Assembly: GCF_003148665.1 (NCBI RefSeq)
Contig: NZ_QGGQ01000012.1
Location: forward strand, 1-64,000
DNA from: Maribacter polysiphoniae
GTDB lineage: Bacteria > Bacteroidota > Bacteroidia > Flavobacteriales > Flavobacteriaceae
Direction of reading: 5' to 3'
DNA length: 64,000 nt
The notes under the pieces were generated by a model. The model did no database searches. It was not told the origin of the DNA and was given only the letters and a program-made list of their open reading frames with translations. The position numbers and the translations under genes are program-made. This document shows, piece by piece, positions 17,767-27,828 of the stretch (its first letter is position 1; each line of letters opens with the position of its first letter).

Positions 17767-20187
17767 ATGAACACTAAGGACGAAATAAACAAAGAAGAAA
17801 CCAATTTAAACTCGTTGGCCTATCAATTGAAGCAACGAGAAGCGGAGCTATCCTTATTGAATAGTATACAAGATGCCATCAATAAAGAGATCGGTATGCA
17901 GGGTGTATATGATATGGTGGGGGACAATATACGGAACTTGTTTGATGCACAGGTTGTTGGCATTTACACCATTGATCATGATAAACAGATGGAAATTTTC
18001 AACTTTTTGTATGAGGACGGCGAATTGATTCGTCCAAAGCCAAGAAAGTTGGATGCTGTACGAAAACTTTTGATTGATGGGAAAAAGTTAATTCTAATTG
18101 ATCAAAATTTACCCACCAAAGTTGCTGAAATTGCAGGAAAACCAGCACAAGCCGTTCCTGGAACCCGATTGCCAAAATCAATTTTATTGGTTCCTATGAT
18201 GGTTAGAAATACGGTATTTGGATATGTTAGTATTCAAAATTTAGATAGGGAACTTGCCTTTTCGCCAACTGATATAAAATTATTGGAATCAATTGCCAAT
18301 AGTATGGTCAATGGCCTTGAAAATGCACGCTTGTTCAATGAGGCCGAACAGCGGAATGCCGAACTTGCCGTTATTAATAGTGTACAGGAAGGTCTTGTTG
18401 CCGAAATGGATATGCAGGGCATTTACGATTTGGTAGGAGATAAAATCCGAGACCTTTTTGATGCACAAGTGGTCGCTATTTCTACGTTTGACCATAAAGA
18501 TAAACTTGAAGAATTCAATTATGTATTTGAAGATGGCGAAAGATTTAATATTAACTCCCGTCCTATTGATATCTTAAGGCAAAAAATAATCGATTCAAAG
18601 GAATTTATCTATTTGAACGAAAATGTTGATGCAATGTGGACGAAGATTACCGGTGAGGTTCCTACCGTTATTCCTGGTACACAATTTACCAAATCTGCAC
18701 TATACGTCCCGATGATAATGGGTAAGGAAGTGAGAGGCTACGTCAGTTTACAAAACGTTGAAAGCGAAAATGCCTTTTCAGAACCTGACATTAGGTTATT
18801 AAATACACTTGCCAATAGTATGACCGTTGCGTTGGAGAACGCTAGACTCTTCAATGAAACAACGCGACTATTGGAAGAAACAAAACAACGTGCAACAGAA
18901 TTACAGACTGTTAATAAGATCAGCCATGCCTTAGTTGCCCAACTCGACCTAAAATCGCTTATCAAATTAATAGGTGATCAGATGCTTCAAACTTTTAATG
19001 CCGATGTTGTTTATTTGGCACTGCATGATAAGAAGGCAAACATGCTTCATTTTCCCTATATGTATGGAGAAGACGATGCGAAATCGAGGGAGTTTGGTAA
19101 TGGAATCACGGAAAAAATCATTATCAATAATGAACCTTTACTTATCAATAAGGATATGGAAAAAGCATATGAGGAAATTGATGCTGATAAGAAAGGAAAA
19201 TGGGTTCAATCATATCTAGGAGTTCCTATTGTAACGGGTAATACTGCCACAGGTGTCATTAGTGTTCAAAGTACGGAAAAAGAAAACCGTTTTAATGAAT
19301 ATGATTTACGATTACTTAAAACGATTGCTGCCAATGTTGGTGTAGCGATACAAAATGCTGAAGCCTATGAGAAATTGCAAATTGCTCTCAACGACCTTAA
19401 ATCAGCACAAGAACAACTCATCCAAGTAGAAAAAATGGCAAGTCTGGGAGAACTCACCGCTGGCATTGCCCATGAAATCCAAAATCCGCTGAACTTCGTC
19501 AATAACTTTAGTGAAGTAAGTAATGAACTTATTGACGAGATGAACGAGGAACTGGATAAAGGTGATTTGGAGGAAGCAAAATGTATTGCGACGGATATCA
19601 AACAAAACCTTAAAAAAATAAACCACCACGGTAAACGGGCCGAGGGTATTGTAAAAGGGATGTTACAGCACAGTAGAAAAAGTACGGTGGAAAAAGAACC
19701 CACGGATATCAATAAACTGGCTGATGAGTATTTACGCTTGGCCTACCACGGATTAAGGGCCAAGGATAAATCGTTCAATGCTGAATTGGTAACTGATTTT
19801 GATGAGGGTATAGGAAAAGTAAATAGTATACCCCAAGATATGGGGCGGGTAATTCTCAATTTAATTACCAATGCCTTTTATGCCGTGAATGAAAAGAAGC
19901 AAAAAGATGTAAATTTTAATCCTATAGTTTCTGTCAGTACCAAAAAGAACGATGACCATATAACGATACATGTTTCAGATAATGGGAATGGTATTCCCGA
20001 AAAAGTTAAAGAAAAAATATTTCAACCTTTTTTCACCACCAAACCCACAGGTGAAGGCACTGGGCTGGGCTTAAGTATGAGTTATGATATTGTGACGAAG
20101 GGCCATGGGGGAAAATTAATGGTGGAAACAACAGAAAATAAGGGAACCACATTTATTATAGAATTACCAAATGCAACCAACAACTAG
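17767..20187 (+). CDS. Soluble histidine kinase with three GAF domains
   Basis: An 806-residue cytoplasmic kinase. After a short coiled coil, three GAF-type domains follow at about 35-190, 200-365 and 375-545. The first two are clear duplicates: both contain a G(I/V)YD(M/L)VGD..R.LFDAQVV segment, a PGT...S.L.VPM segment and a NSM...LENARLFNE end. The third is more diverged. The kinase carries AHEIQNP (H569), N box, DNGNGIP and GEGTGLGLSM. GAF domains bind cyclic nucleotides or other small ligands, so feedback from the cyclase encoded downstream is possible but unproven. It starts 27 bp after the preceding kinase. Confidence 0.92.
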   Translation: MNTKDEINKEETNLNSLAYQLKQREAELSLLNSIQDAINKEIGMQGVYDMVGDNIRNLFDAQVVGIYTIDHDKQMEIFNFLYEDGELIRPKPRKLDAVRKLLIDGKKLILIDQNLPTKVAEIAGKPAQAVPGTRLPKSILLVPMMVRNTVFGYVSIQNLDRELAFSPTDIKLLESIANSMVNGLENARLFNEAEQRNAELAVINSVQEGLVAEMDMQGIYDLVGDKIRDLFDAQVVAISTFDHKDKLEEFNYVFEDGERFNINSRPIDILRQKIIDSKEFIYLNENVDAMWTKITGEVPTVIPGTQFTKSALYVPMIMGKEVRGYVSLQNVESENAFSEPDIRLLNTLANSMTVALENARLFNETTRLLEETKQRATELQTVNKISHALVAQLDLKSLIKLIGDQMLQTFNADVVYLALHDKKANMLHFPYMYGEDDAKSREFGNGITEKIIINNEPLLINKDMEKAYEEIDADKKGKWVQSYLGVPIVTGNTATGVISVQSTEKENRFNEYDLRLLKTIAANVGVAIQNAEAYEKLQIALNDLKSAQEQLIQVEKMASLGELTAGIAHEIQNPLNFVNNFSEVSNELIDEMNEELDKGDLEEAKCIATDIKQNLKKINHHGKRAEGIVKGMLQHSRKSTVEKEPTDINKLADEYLRLAYHGLRAKDKSFNAELVTDFDEGIGKVNSIPQDMGRVILNLITNAFYAVNEKKQKDVNFNPIVSVSTKKNDDHITIHVSDNGNGIPEKVKEKIFQPFFTTKPTGEGTGLGLSMSYDIVTKGHGGKLMVETTENKGTTFIIELPNATNN

Positions 20188-20193
20188 ACCAGT

Positions 20194-23100
20194 ATGAAGA
20201 ACAAACCATTTATGAGACCAATATTCTTAATCAGTATCTTTTGCTACCTATTTTGGGTTTCTTGCCATAAACAAAGCAAGTCTGAAACGGAAACTACAGT
20301 AGGTGTTTATAAAGTTCCAGAAACCATACCGTTACAATTTTCGGAGCCAGAACCTTTTGAATGGGAAACCATAACCAATGATTCGCTGATAACCCCGGTA
20401 ACCTACGATTTGAATGTGGATGCCCTGCCTAGCAAACCCTTTGAACTAAACACGTTTAAACCGTTAAAGTCCCCAATGAAGGAATATGATTTGGACTGGG
20501 ACAGTTATCCTACGGGGGAATTAAAGTTTGATTCCGTACCCTTTACAGTGACCACAGCACCCATAAAAAAACCGACCATCACTAAAATGAAACCTCCAGG
20601 GATTATGGACGGTACCTATGTAAACTTATTACAACTCTCTACGAATGAAGGATTACCCACTAATGATGTTACTTCCTTTTTGGAAACCGAAGATGGGGCC
20701 ATTTGGATGGGATCATCCATGAACTCAACACCCCTAGCCTACTATGATGGTGAGAACGCCTTTGTATATGATTACCCCGGAGTGTATAAAATGACCTTTG
20801 ACCAACAAGGTAAGCTTTGGTTGGTAAGTCCGGGGCCTAATTTTTTAACGGTATTGGACTTTAAGAACGATATAGCATATACGATTACCAAGACAGACAT
20901 TTTTACACCTTTCGATATTCTTTGCGACCATACAGGAACGATCTACATGAACTCCCTTACTGAAGGATTCTACGTAATGGATGCGGAAATGAAAAGTTTA
21001 CGAAAGATTATAAATGAAGGCTCCAATAAACCTTGGAAGATATTTGAGGACAGCAAAAATAATTTATGGCTCAGTTATCAAGATGGTTTGAGCGTGTTGG
21101 ACCCCTCCAGAAAAGAATTTAGAACAATTTCCAATATAGCCGAAATTGAACTTAACTCTATTGTTTGGGATATAAAAGAAGATGCCTATAACAATATTTG
21201 GCTGAGTTATCCTTACCCAACGCCCAATGGTAGTTCCAATGCTTCTTCCAGTGTTCTAAGATTAGCAATGGATAAGCAAAAAGTTAGCGTTTTAGGTTCT
21301 GAAAACGGGTATACCATTACAGGTGATAAAATAGAAGAGGATGCCCAAGGCAACTTATGGATATTCGGAGCGACAGAGGCCTTTCTACTAAGTGAAAATA
21401 GGGATGCTTCCAAAACAATTGCCCTAAACGCTGCTCTGCAAGGCTCTCTTAGGATACCAACCCCTTTAAAACGTAAGGATGGGTCTCTTTGGATTGCCAC
21501 CACAGATAAAGGGGTGCTCATCGCCAATGCGTTTACCTTAAAAATGGAATACTTTGATACCTCCCGAGGTTTGATCAACGATGCAGTGTGGGAAATTGAA
21601 GAAGACTCTAGAGGTGACATATGGCTAGGAACGGCTGCGGGGATCAATATTATTGACTTAAATAAACATACGGTCAAATCCCTCAGTTTTTCCCAACTGC
21701 ATAGTGTACCCAATACAATCAATTTTATCAAAGAAATATCACCGGACATGTATTATTTAAGTACAAGGCCCGGCTTTTCCATCCTTGATAAAAAGAAAAA
21801 TAAACTTTCCGTATATGCCAATTCTTCCAACATTTTTGGTGCAGGTGTTTCTATTTTAAACGAACATACTTTTGCCAACTACTCTAGTTCAGGACTGTAC
21901 ATATTTAATATTGAAAACAACACCGTTAAAAAAGCAATCTCTAAAAATGGCGAAGAAATTCTAAAGGCAGGCAGCGGATCCGTCATAGCTTATGACAAAG
22001 AAATTCTTTGGATACCCACTGCCAATGGTCTAGCCAAAGTAGATTTAGAAACGAACACTGTTAGCTATCTTAGAAAAGAAGAAGGTCTTAGCGATGAAAA
22101 TTTATCTACAGCCAAATTTTCTAATGAAGGTGAATTATGGATAGCTACCTTGAATGGTGTTAACGTACTTGATTTAGAACAAAATACACTTACCACAATA
22201 ACAAAAGAAAACGGACTTTATCCTACAGATTTTTATGATCTGGCCGAAAAAGGGAGCATGATGTACGCTGGCAGTAGTAATGGTTTGGTTGCTATTCAGA
22301 AGGCCACCGTAAAAGAAACAAATAAAGGTTTCTATAATTTTAATGGTGGACTCGGTTTTAAATATAACGACTATTTACAAGGTTCCCCTAGATTTCTAAA
22401 AAATGGTCAGTTTTGGGCCGGTGTTATTAATTCATCTAGTGAATTTAGGCTAATGGTGTTGAATACTGAACCTAAAATTGATACTACCATAAGTACGGTT
22501 CAAATCAATAATATATTTGTAAAGGATGAAAACCCTGGGTTTGGCAATCAATATATTTCAGATTCTACCAATAACAAAAAGGCATCCTATGCCATTGATA
22601 ATAGTATATCATGGGATTCAATTAAACGTCCTTATAACATTCCTGAAGGGCTTACCCTTCCTTTCGACCAGAACAGCCTTAGTTTTAGCTATGGAAGTAG
22701 TACTGTTTTAAATAGGGATAAATTAACCTATCGTTTTATTCTAGACGGAGAGGATGAAGATTGGAGTTATGCTGGAAATGCCACAAAAACCAAGAACTAT
22801 TACAATTTAAAACCCGGTAATTATACCTTTAAAGTTGCCGTTAGAAATTCCATTGGCGATTGGTCCGTGCCAGATACACTTTCATTTAAAATAAATCCGC
22901 CATGGTGGCAAACGTGGTGGGCATACTTGATATTCGGTTTAATTGCAGCTAGTATTTTAAGGGCATATATTGTTTTTAGGGCCCGGAAATTAACCAAGGA
23001 AAATAAGCTTTTGGAAGAGCGGGTTTCCCATAGAACGGTACAGCTTAAAACCAAGATTGATGAGTTGAAGTCCACCCAATCCAAATTGATCCAATCGGAG

Positions 23101-23850
23101 AAAATGGCAAGTTTGGGAGAACTTACCGCTGGTATTGCCCACGAAATTCAAAATCCGCTAAACTTCGTCAACAACTTCTCTGAAGTGAACAAAGAACTTC
23201 TGGAAGAAATGGAAGAAGAAATTGAGAAAGGTAACTATGACGAAGTAAAAGCCCTGGCCAAAGATGTATCGGATAACGAGGATAAAATCATTTTTCATGG
23301 CAAACGTGCCGATGGTATTGTAAAAGGGATGCTACAACATAGCCGCAGTAGTTCGGGTCAAAAAGAGTTGACAGATATCAACACCCTATCAGACGAGTAC
23401 CTTCGCCTAGCCTATCATGGTCTGCGTGCCAAGGACAAGACTTTCAATGCAACCTTGAATACGGATTTTGATGATTCTATAGGCAAAATCAACATCGTAG
23501 CACAAGATATGGGTAGGGTAATCCTAAACCTGATTACCAATGCCTTTTATGTGGTAAAAAAGAAAAAAGAAGAAAACCCAAAAGGTTATGAACCAACGGT
23601 ATCGGTCGGAACCAAAAAGCAAGGAAATATGGTGTTGATCTCGGTTTCAGACAATGGTAACGGGGTGCCAAAAGAAGTACTGGACAAAATATTCCAACCC
23701 TTTTTCACCACAAAACCCTCAGGGGAAGGTACAGGGCTGGGCTTATCCTTAAGTTATGATATTGTAAAAGTACATGGTGGTGAGTTGACCGTACAGACAG
23801 AACAGGGAGAAGGCACCACCTTTACGATTTCATTACCATCAAAAAAATGA
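20194..23850 (+). CDS. Membrane histidine kinase with propeller and Y_Y_Y domain
   Basis: A 1218-residue kinase, 6 bp after the GAF kinase. The N terminus is hydrophobic with a Cys (FWVSC) that could be a lipobox or an uncleaved anchor. A low-complexity Pro/Thr-rich segment of about 100 residues precedes Reg_prop blades (for example WLGTAAGINIIDLN), then a Y_Y_Y domain and one transmembrane helix after PWWQTWWAY. The kinase has AHEIQNP (H983), N box, DNGNGVP and GEGTGLGLSL. Its core is the most diverged of the four: the segment after the H box reads NKELLEEMEEEIEKGNYDE rather than the version shared by the other three. No receiver is fused. Confidence 0.92.
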   Translation: MKNKPFMRPIFLISIFCYLFWVSCHKQSKSETETTVGVYKVPETIPLQFSEPEPFEWETITNDSLITPVTYDLNVDALPSKPFELNTFKPLKSPMKEYDLDWDSYPTGELKFDSVPFTVTTAPIKKPTITKMKPPGIMDGTYVNLLQLSTNEGLPTNDVTSFLETEDGAIWMGSSMNSTPLAYYDGENAFVYDYPGVYKMTFDQQGKLWLVSPGPNFLTVLDFKNDIAYTITKTDIFTPFDILCDHTGTIYMNSLTEGFYVMDAEMKSLRKIINEGSNKPWKIFEDSKNNLWLSYQDGLSVLDPSRKEFRTISNIAEIELNSIVWDIKEDAYNNIWLSYPYPTPNGSSNASSSVLRLAMDKQKVSVLGSENGYTITGDKIEEDAQGNLWIFGATEAFLLSENRDASKTIALNAALQGSLRIPTPLKRKDGSLWIATTDKGVLIANAFTLKMEYFDTSRGLINDAVWEIEEDSRGDIWLGTAAGINIIDLNKHTVKSLSFSQLHSVPNTINFIKEISPDMYYLSTRPGFSILDKKKNKLSVYANSSNIFGAGVSILNEHTFANYSSSGLYIFNIENNTVKKAISKNGEEILKAGSGSVIAYDKEILWIPTANGLAKVDLETNTVSYLRKEEGLSDENLSTAKFSNEGELWIATLNGVNVLDLEQNTLTTITKENGLYPTDFYDLAEKGSMMYAGSSNGLVAIQKATVKETNKGFYNFNGGLGFKYNDYLQGSPRFLKNGQFWAGVINSSSEFRLMVLNTEPKIDTTISTVQINNIFVKDENPGFGNQYISDSTNNKKASYAIDNSISWDSIKRPYNIPEGLTLPFDQNSLSFSYGSSTVLNRDKLTYRFILDGEDEDWSYAGNATKTKNYYNLKPGNYTFKVAVRNSIGDWSVPDTLSFKINPPWWQTWWAYLIFGLIAASILRAYIVFRARKLTKENKLLEERVSHRTVQLKTKIDELKSTQSKLIQSEKMASLGELTAGIAHEIQNPLNFVNNFSEVNKELLEEMEEEIEKGNYDEVKALAKDVSDNEDKIIFHGKRADGIVKGMLQHSRSSSGQKELTDINTLSDEYLRLAYHGLRAKDKTFNATLNTDFDDSIGKINIVAQDMGRVILNLITNAFYVVKKKKEENPKGYEPTVSVGTKKQGNMVLISVSDNGNGVPKEVLDKIFQPFFTTKPSGEGTGLGLSLSYDIVKVHGGELTVQTEQGEGTTFTISLPSKK

Positions 23851-23892
23851 GCCCACTTTATAATTAATCATAAACCATAAAAAGAACAGAAT

Positions 23893-24267
23893 ATGAAAAT
23901 ATTAGTCGTAGATGATGAACAAGATGTAAAAGTGCTATTCCAGCAACGTTTTAGAAAGGAAATACGTCGGGCGGAACTGGAATTCGTATTTGCCTTTTCC
24001 GGAGAGGATGCGCTAAAAGTTATGAAGACCATGGAACAGGAGGCTGTCTTGATATTATCGGATATTAATATGCCGGGAATGAGCGGACTTGAATTATTGG
24101 ATACCATTAAAAAAAACTATGTAAAACCACCACCGTTGGTTATGATGATTACCGCCTACGGAGATGAGGAAAATAGAACGATGGCTAAAAATCTTGGGGC
24201 TGATGATTTTCTAACCAAGCCTTTAGACTTTTCACTATTAAAGGATAAGCTTATAAATTTAACTTAG
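23893..24267 (+). CDS. Stand-alone response-regulator receiver
   Basis: A 124-residue CheY-like receiver with no output domain: VVDDE acidic pocket, phospho-acceptor D57 in SDINMPG, switch Thr in MITAYG and K109 in TKP. It is clearly homologous to the receiver at the start of the next gene; both share an unusual basic FRK(E/Q)IR segment and EFVFA. With four kinases and no Hpt protein, it may be a shared phosphate sink, an adaptor or a competitor of the receiver-cyclase. Gap to the kinase gene upstream is 42 bp; the next gene starts 4 bp later. Confidence 0.93.
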   Translation: MKILVVDDEQDVKVLFQQRFRKEIRRAELEFVFAFSGEDALKVMKTMEQEAVLILSDINMPGMSGLELLDTIKKNYVKPPPLVMMITAYGDEENRTMAKNLGADDFLTKPLDFSLLKDKLINLT

Positions 24268-24271
24268 GGTT

Positions 24272-25312
24272 ATGGCAAAAATAATGGTAGTAGATGATGA
24301 GACTGATTTGGAAATACTCATCAAACAAAAATTTCGAAAACAAATACGGCAAAACGAATATGAGTTTGTCTTTGCCATAAATGGTAAGGATGCGTTGGAT
24401 AAGCTTGCTGAACATCCAGGGGTGGATATTGTTTTGAGCGATATCAATATGCCTGAAATGGATGGTCTTACCCTGCTCTCAGAACTGCATGAATCCAGTC
24501 CGCTTATCAAAGCGGTCATTGTATCTGCCTATGGTGATATGGAAAATATTCGTGTGGCCATGAACCGCGGTGCTTTTGACTTCATCACCAAGCCCATCAA
24601 TTTTGAGGATCTTACCCTGACAATGGAGAAAACCTTAAAACATGCCAGAGAGATCCGAAAAACGTTGCAGGCAATTAAGGAGAATAATATCCTTAAAATG
24701 TACGTCGATGAGAACGTGCTTAATTTTATGGGGGGACAGGAATACGAGTCCAAGATCATGGCCAACGAAAGCATCGAAGGCACGGTTATGTTCGTTGATG
24801 TATGTGGATTCACGAAAATCAGTGAAACAACAAGTCCAGATGTAGTCGTCACCATGCTGAACACCTATTTTGATGCCATGGTGAAAGAAATAATGGAGCA
24901 GAATGGCATTATCGATAAATTTATAGGCGATGCCGTAATGGCTGTATTTAGAGGGGAGTACCACTTAGACCGAGCGATTGATGCCGCATTGGCCATCAGA
25001 AATCAAGTGAACAGCTTACCTAAAGGGGAAGGCAAAGAAACATACCAGCCAAAAGTTTCTATCGGTATTAAAAGCGGGGAAATGATTTCGGGCAATATTG
25101 GTTCCGCTACTCTTAAGCGTCTAGATTACACCGTAATTGGTGATACTGTAAATACGGCTGCCAGGTTACAAGATGCAGCTATAGAAAATCAAATTATCAT
25201 CTGTGAAAGTTGTTACGAACAGGTAAAAGAGGCTTTTAAATGTGAGAATCTAGGCAGTATTACCTTGAAAAATAAAATAAAACCACTTACAGTCTATAAT
25301 GTTTTAGAATAA
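24272..25312 (+). CDS. Receiver fused to class III nucleotidyl cyclase (predicted adenylyl cyclase)
   Basis: A 346-residue protein: receiver at 1-120 (D57 in SDINMPE, K107), a helical linker at about 120-160, and a class III cyclase domain at 168-346. Catalytic residues are all present: metal-binding D176 (FVDVCGFT) and D220 (IDKFIGDAV), substrate-selecting K216 and T287 (in DYTVIG), and transition-state N294 and R298 (VNTAAR). A Lys/Thr pair is the class IIIb adenylyl cyclase pattern, so cAMP is the predicted product; this is inferred from residues. Phosphorylation of D57 by one of the four upstream kinases would control cyclisation. It is followed 29 bp later by a PycTM-like membrane gene. 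Confidence 0.92.
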   Translation: MAKIMVVDDETDLEILIKQKFRKQIRQNEYEFVFAINGKDALDKLAEHPGVDIVLSDINMPEMDGLTLLSELHESSPLIKAVIVSAYGDMENIRVAMNRGAFDFITKPINFEDLTLTMEKTLKHAREIRKTLQAIKENNILKMYVDENVLNFMGGQEYESKIMANESIEGTVMFVDVCGFTKISETTSPDVVVTMLNTYFDAMVKEIMEQNGIIDKFIGDAVMAVFRGEYHLDRAIDAALAIRNQVNSLPKGEGKETYQPKVSIGIKSGEMISGNIGSATLKRLDYTVIGDTVNTAARLQDAAIENQIIICESCYEQVKEAFKCENLGSITLKNKIKPLTVYNVLE

Positions 25313-25341
25313 TTTTTTTTGGAGTCTTTAAATTACAAACT

Positions 25342-25968
25342 ATGACCAAACCTTTAAAATCCGGTAACCAGAAAAACACCAAAGCCAAGGAAGGACAAAA
25401 TCCGTTATCTACTTTCGAAAGAGGACTTCTTGACGAACTTAAAACGAAAGGGCATGCCGAAGAATTGGTGGATCACTATTGGGGCACCATCAACTATGTT
25501 TCCAATCTTATTAAGGCTTCCGAGCTAAAGGCAGGACTTATTTTATCCTTTTATGGTATTATACTGAACTTTATTTATCAAAGTGCCGAAACCGTATTGC
25601 GTTCAGAAGCAAATCCCACCCCATTATATATTCTAACAAGTCTATGGTTCATTGCAACCGTAATTTCGGTTTTTTATAGCGTTCGCTGTTTTATTCCAAA
25701 ATTAGAGGGGAATTATGATGATAATGTGTTCTATTTTGGGGATGTTATCAACAAGTTCGGTACTATCAAGGAATTTTCCAAGAAATTTTATGATGTCAGT
25801 ATCAATGAAAAAGAGGTTTTTGAGCAATTGGGGGAACAGATCTATATCAATTCCAAAATAGCCGCTTGGAAATTTAGGAACGTACAACGATCCATTCGGT
25901 TTTTGGTAATCAGCCTTGTCTTATTGTTTGTAACCGCAGTGTATTTTGGATTGCATAGGATTGTATAA
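25342..25968 (+). CDS. Three-helix membrane protein resembling Pycsar effector PycTM (DUF5706)
   Basis: A 208-residue membrane protein with hydrophobic helices at about 62-80, 95-117 and 185-204. A soluble N-terminal helical part and a soluble loop at about 118-184 separate them. The layout and several motifs (KASELKAG at the start of the first helix, FYFGDV after the second, and a long EQLGEQIYINSKIAAWKFR helix before the third) resemble the PycTM/DUF5706 effectors that act with pyrimidine cyclases in Pycsar anti-phage systems. It is the last gene of the operon, directly after the receiver-cyclase, so a cyclic-nucleotide-gated membrane role is inferred. The family call rests on remembered pattern rather than a search. 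Confidence 0.72.
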   Translation: MTKPLKSGNQKNTKAKEGQNPLSTFERGLLDELKTKGHAEELVDHYWGTINYVSNLIKASELKAGLILSFYGIILNFIYQSAETVLRSEANPTPLYILTSLWFIATVISVFYSVRCFIPKLEGNYDDNVFYFGDVINKFGTIKEFSKKFYDVSINEKEVFEQLGEQIYINSKIAAWKFRNVQRSIRFLVISLVLLFVTAVYFGLHRIV

Positions 25969-26233
25969 CCATGATTTTGATGACCATCAACCATAAAATT
26001 CAAATTGACCATGCCTATTTTAGTGGCCTTATCGGACTTGATTGGTCTTTCGAGACAAACTTGTGTATTGGCCTACCATTACGGAGCGATTATACCCGAT
26101 ATGATCGTACATGAATAAGAGCGTAACATACTGGAAATATGAAAGCGGATTGCTTACTATAATCCAACACAATTTTTTATAACTTGAATGAAGGTTTCCC
26201 ATTACAAGTAACCAAACCAAAAGAACACCAAAA

Positions 26234-27721
26234 ATGAAGAACTACACACTCTTATTAGCATTTGCCTTTGCAAGTTTCCTGTCAGCACAAACCGAAATTG
26301 AAAAAGTGGTCGAAACCGTCAATAAAAGTGAAATTGAAGGGCATATCCATTTTTTGGCGGATGATGTATTGAAAGGACGTGCCACAGGGTCTCCAGAATT
26401 AAAAATTGCGGCATCCTATTTGGCTAACACCTTACGTAGTTACGGAGTAAAACCCATTTCGGACAGTGGTGACTATTATCAAAAATTTGAAATGTTCCGT
26501 TTCCATCTAACCGAAGAAATAAACATATCCCTTAATGGCATAAATTTCCCTGAAATAGTGGCTTTTGATATTGATGCTATCGATAGTGAAGAGGATGCTG
26601 TGTATCTCAACTATGGACTTGAGTCTGACTACATCGGAAAAGATGTAAAGGATAAAATAATCATTGTGAAAGCCGGTACCCCAGATGCCTTGGAATTAAG
26701 GCCTGCCCTTGGTAGTAGGGCGCCAAAAAGGGAATTGGCCATAAAAAATGGGGCGAGAGGTTTAATAGAAATCGGGGCTTTTGACGAAGCGATTTGGCCA
26801 CGTTTCAAACATGCCTTTGAGGAACGTGTGAGTCTTACCGAAGGTGAAAAAGAGCCCTTACCACTTTATTTGTGGATTCAAACCAGTCAGGAGGAATTGG
26901 ATAATTTGGGTGCTGAAACCTTAAAAATCAAAATTAAGAGTAATGGTATCCAAAAGGCAATTATCCAGAGTCAAAATGTGGTTGGGGTCATAGCGGGTAC
27001 GGATCCTGAACTTAAAAAGGAATATGTGATATATTCTGCACATTATGACCATATTGGTATCGGCAAACCGGATGCTAAAGGAGATAGTATCTACAATGGG
27101 GCCCGTGACAATGCCATTGGCGTTACAGCTGTTCTGACCATAGCGAAAAACTTAGCCAAATATCCCACAAAGCGCTCAGCCCTTTTTATATTGTTTACAG
27201 GGGAGGAAATGGGGCTATTGGGAAGCCGATATTATGTTCAGCACCCTGTGCTGCCTCTTGAACAAATGATCTATTGTTTTAACACAGACGGTGGTGGTTA
27301 CAACAATACGACTTTAGCTACCATAGCCGGGTTAAACCGTACTACGGCAAAAGATAAAATGATTGAGGGCGCCAAAACCTTTGGGTTGAAAGCCTTGGAT
27401 ATAGATGAGGTTGCACCGGAAGAAGGACTTTTCGACCGCAGTGACAATGTTAGTTTTGCCAAAGTTGGTATACCGGCGCCCACCTACTCCACCGGTTTTG
27501 ATGCCTTTGATGACGAAATCAATAAATATTACCATCAAGCCGCAGATGAGGCAGAAAGTTTGGATTATGATTATTTATTGAAATTTTATCAAGGTTATGT
27601 GCTCTCTGGTAGATTGATATCCAATGATCCGGAAAGACCCTATTGGATCAAAGGGGACAAATATGAGGCGGCTGGCAATGCATTGTATGGCAAAGTTCCC
27701 AAAGTTCCTATCAAAGATTGA
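26234..27721 (+). CDS. Secreted M28-family metallopeptidase
   Basis: A 495-residue exported aminopeptidase-type enzyme with a signal peptide ending FLSAQ. A PA-like insert lies at about 130-230. The M28 di-zinc site is visible in order: SAHYDH, NGARDNAIG (bridging Asp), FTGEEMG (general base and ligand Glu), FNTDGGG and a late YYHQ histidine. The family removes N-terminal amino acids from peptides. A 265-bp spacer separates it from the signalling operon, so it is probably transcribed independently. It is followed by an M20 peptidase gene 107 bp later. Confidence 0.92.
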   Translation: MKNYTLLLAFAFASFLSAQTEIEKVVETVNKSEIEGHIHFLADDVLKGRATGSPELKIAASYLANTLRSYGVKPISDSGDYYQKFEMFRFHLTEEINISLNGINFPEIVAFDIDAIDSEEDAVYLNYGLESDYIGKDVKDKIIIVKAGTPDALELRPALGSRAPKRELAIKNGARGLIEIGAFDEAIWPRFKHAFEERVSLTEGEKEPLPLYLWIQTSQEELDNLGAETLKIKIKSNGIQKAIIQSQNVVGVIAGTDPELKKEYVIYSAHYDHIGIGKPDAKGDSIYNGARDNAIGVTAVLTIAKNLAKYPTKRSALFILFTGEEMGLLGSRYYVQHPVLPLEQMIYCFNTDGGGYNNTTLATIAGLNRTTAKDKMIEGAKTFGLKALDIDEVAPEEGLFDRSDNVSFAKVGIPAPTYSTGFDAFDDEINKYYHQAADEAESLDYDYLLKFYQGYVLSGRLISNDPERPYWIKGDKYEAAGNALYGKVPKVPIKD

Positions 27722-27828
27722 ATCATGGATAATCAGATTCCCTGATACCGATGGCAAGTATTTCATTGACGATGTTTTAGATGAACTTCGAGACTTTGAT
27801 AAAAACGTTGAACATAACCCTAACCAAA

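Noticed and set aside
21213-21749. A 178-codon minus-strand frame inside the fourth kinase gene
   Set aside because: It is antisense to clear propeller repeats and has no recognisable product.
10867-25968. Idea that the signalling operon lies in a mobile defence island
   Set aside because: No integrase, transposase, tRNA junction, toxin, nuclease or restriction gene is nearby, and the base composition looks like the flanks.
25980-26114. A 44-codon plus-strand frame directly after the membrane effector gene
   Set aside because: No recognisable motif, no signal peptide, no supporting start context, and no second copy to compare; probably chance.
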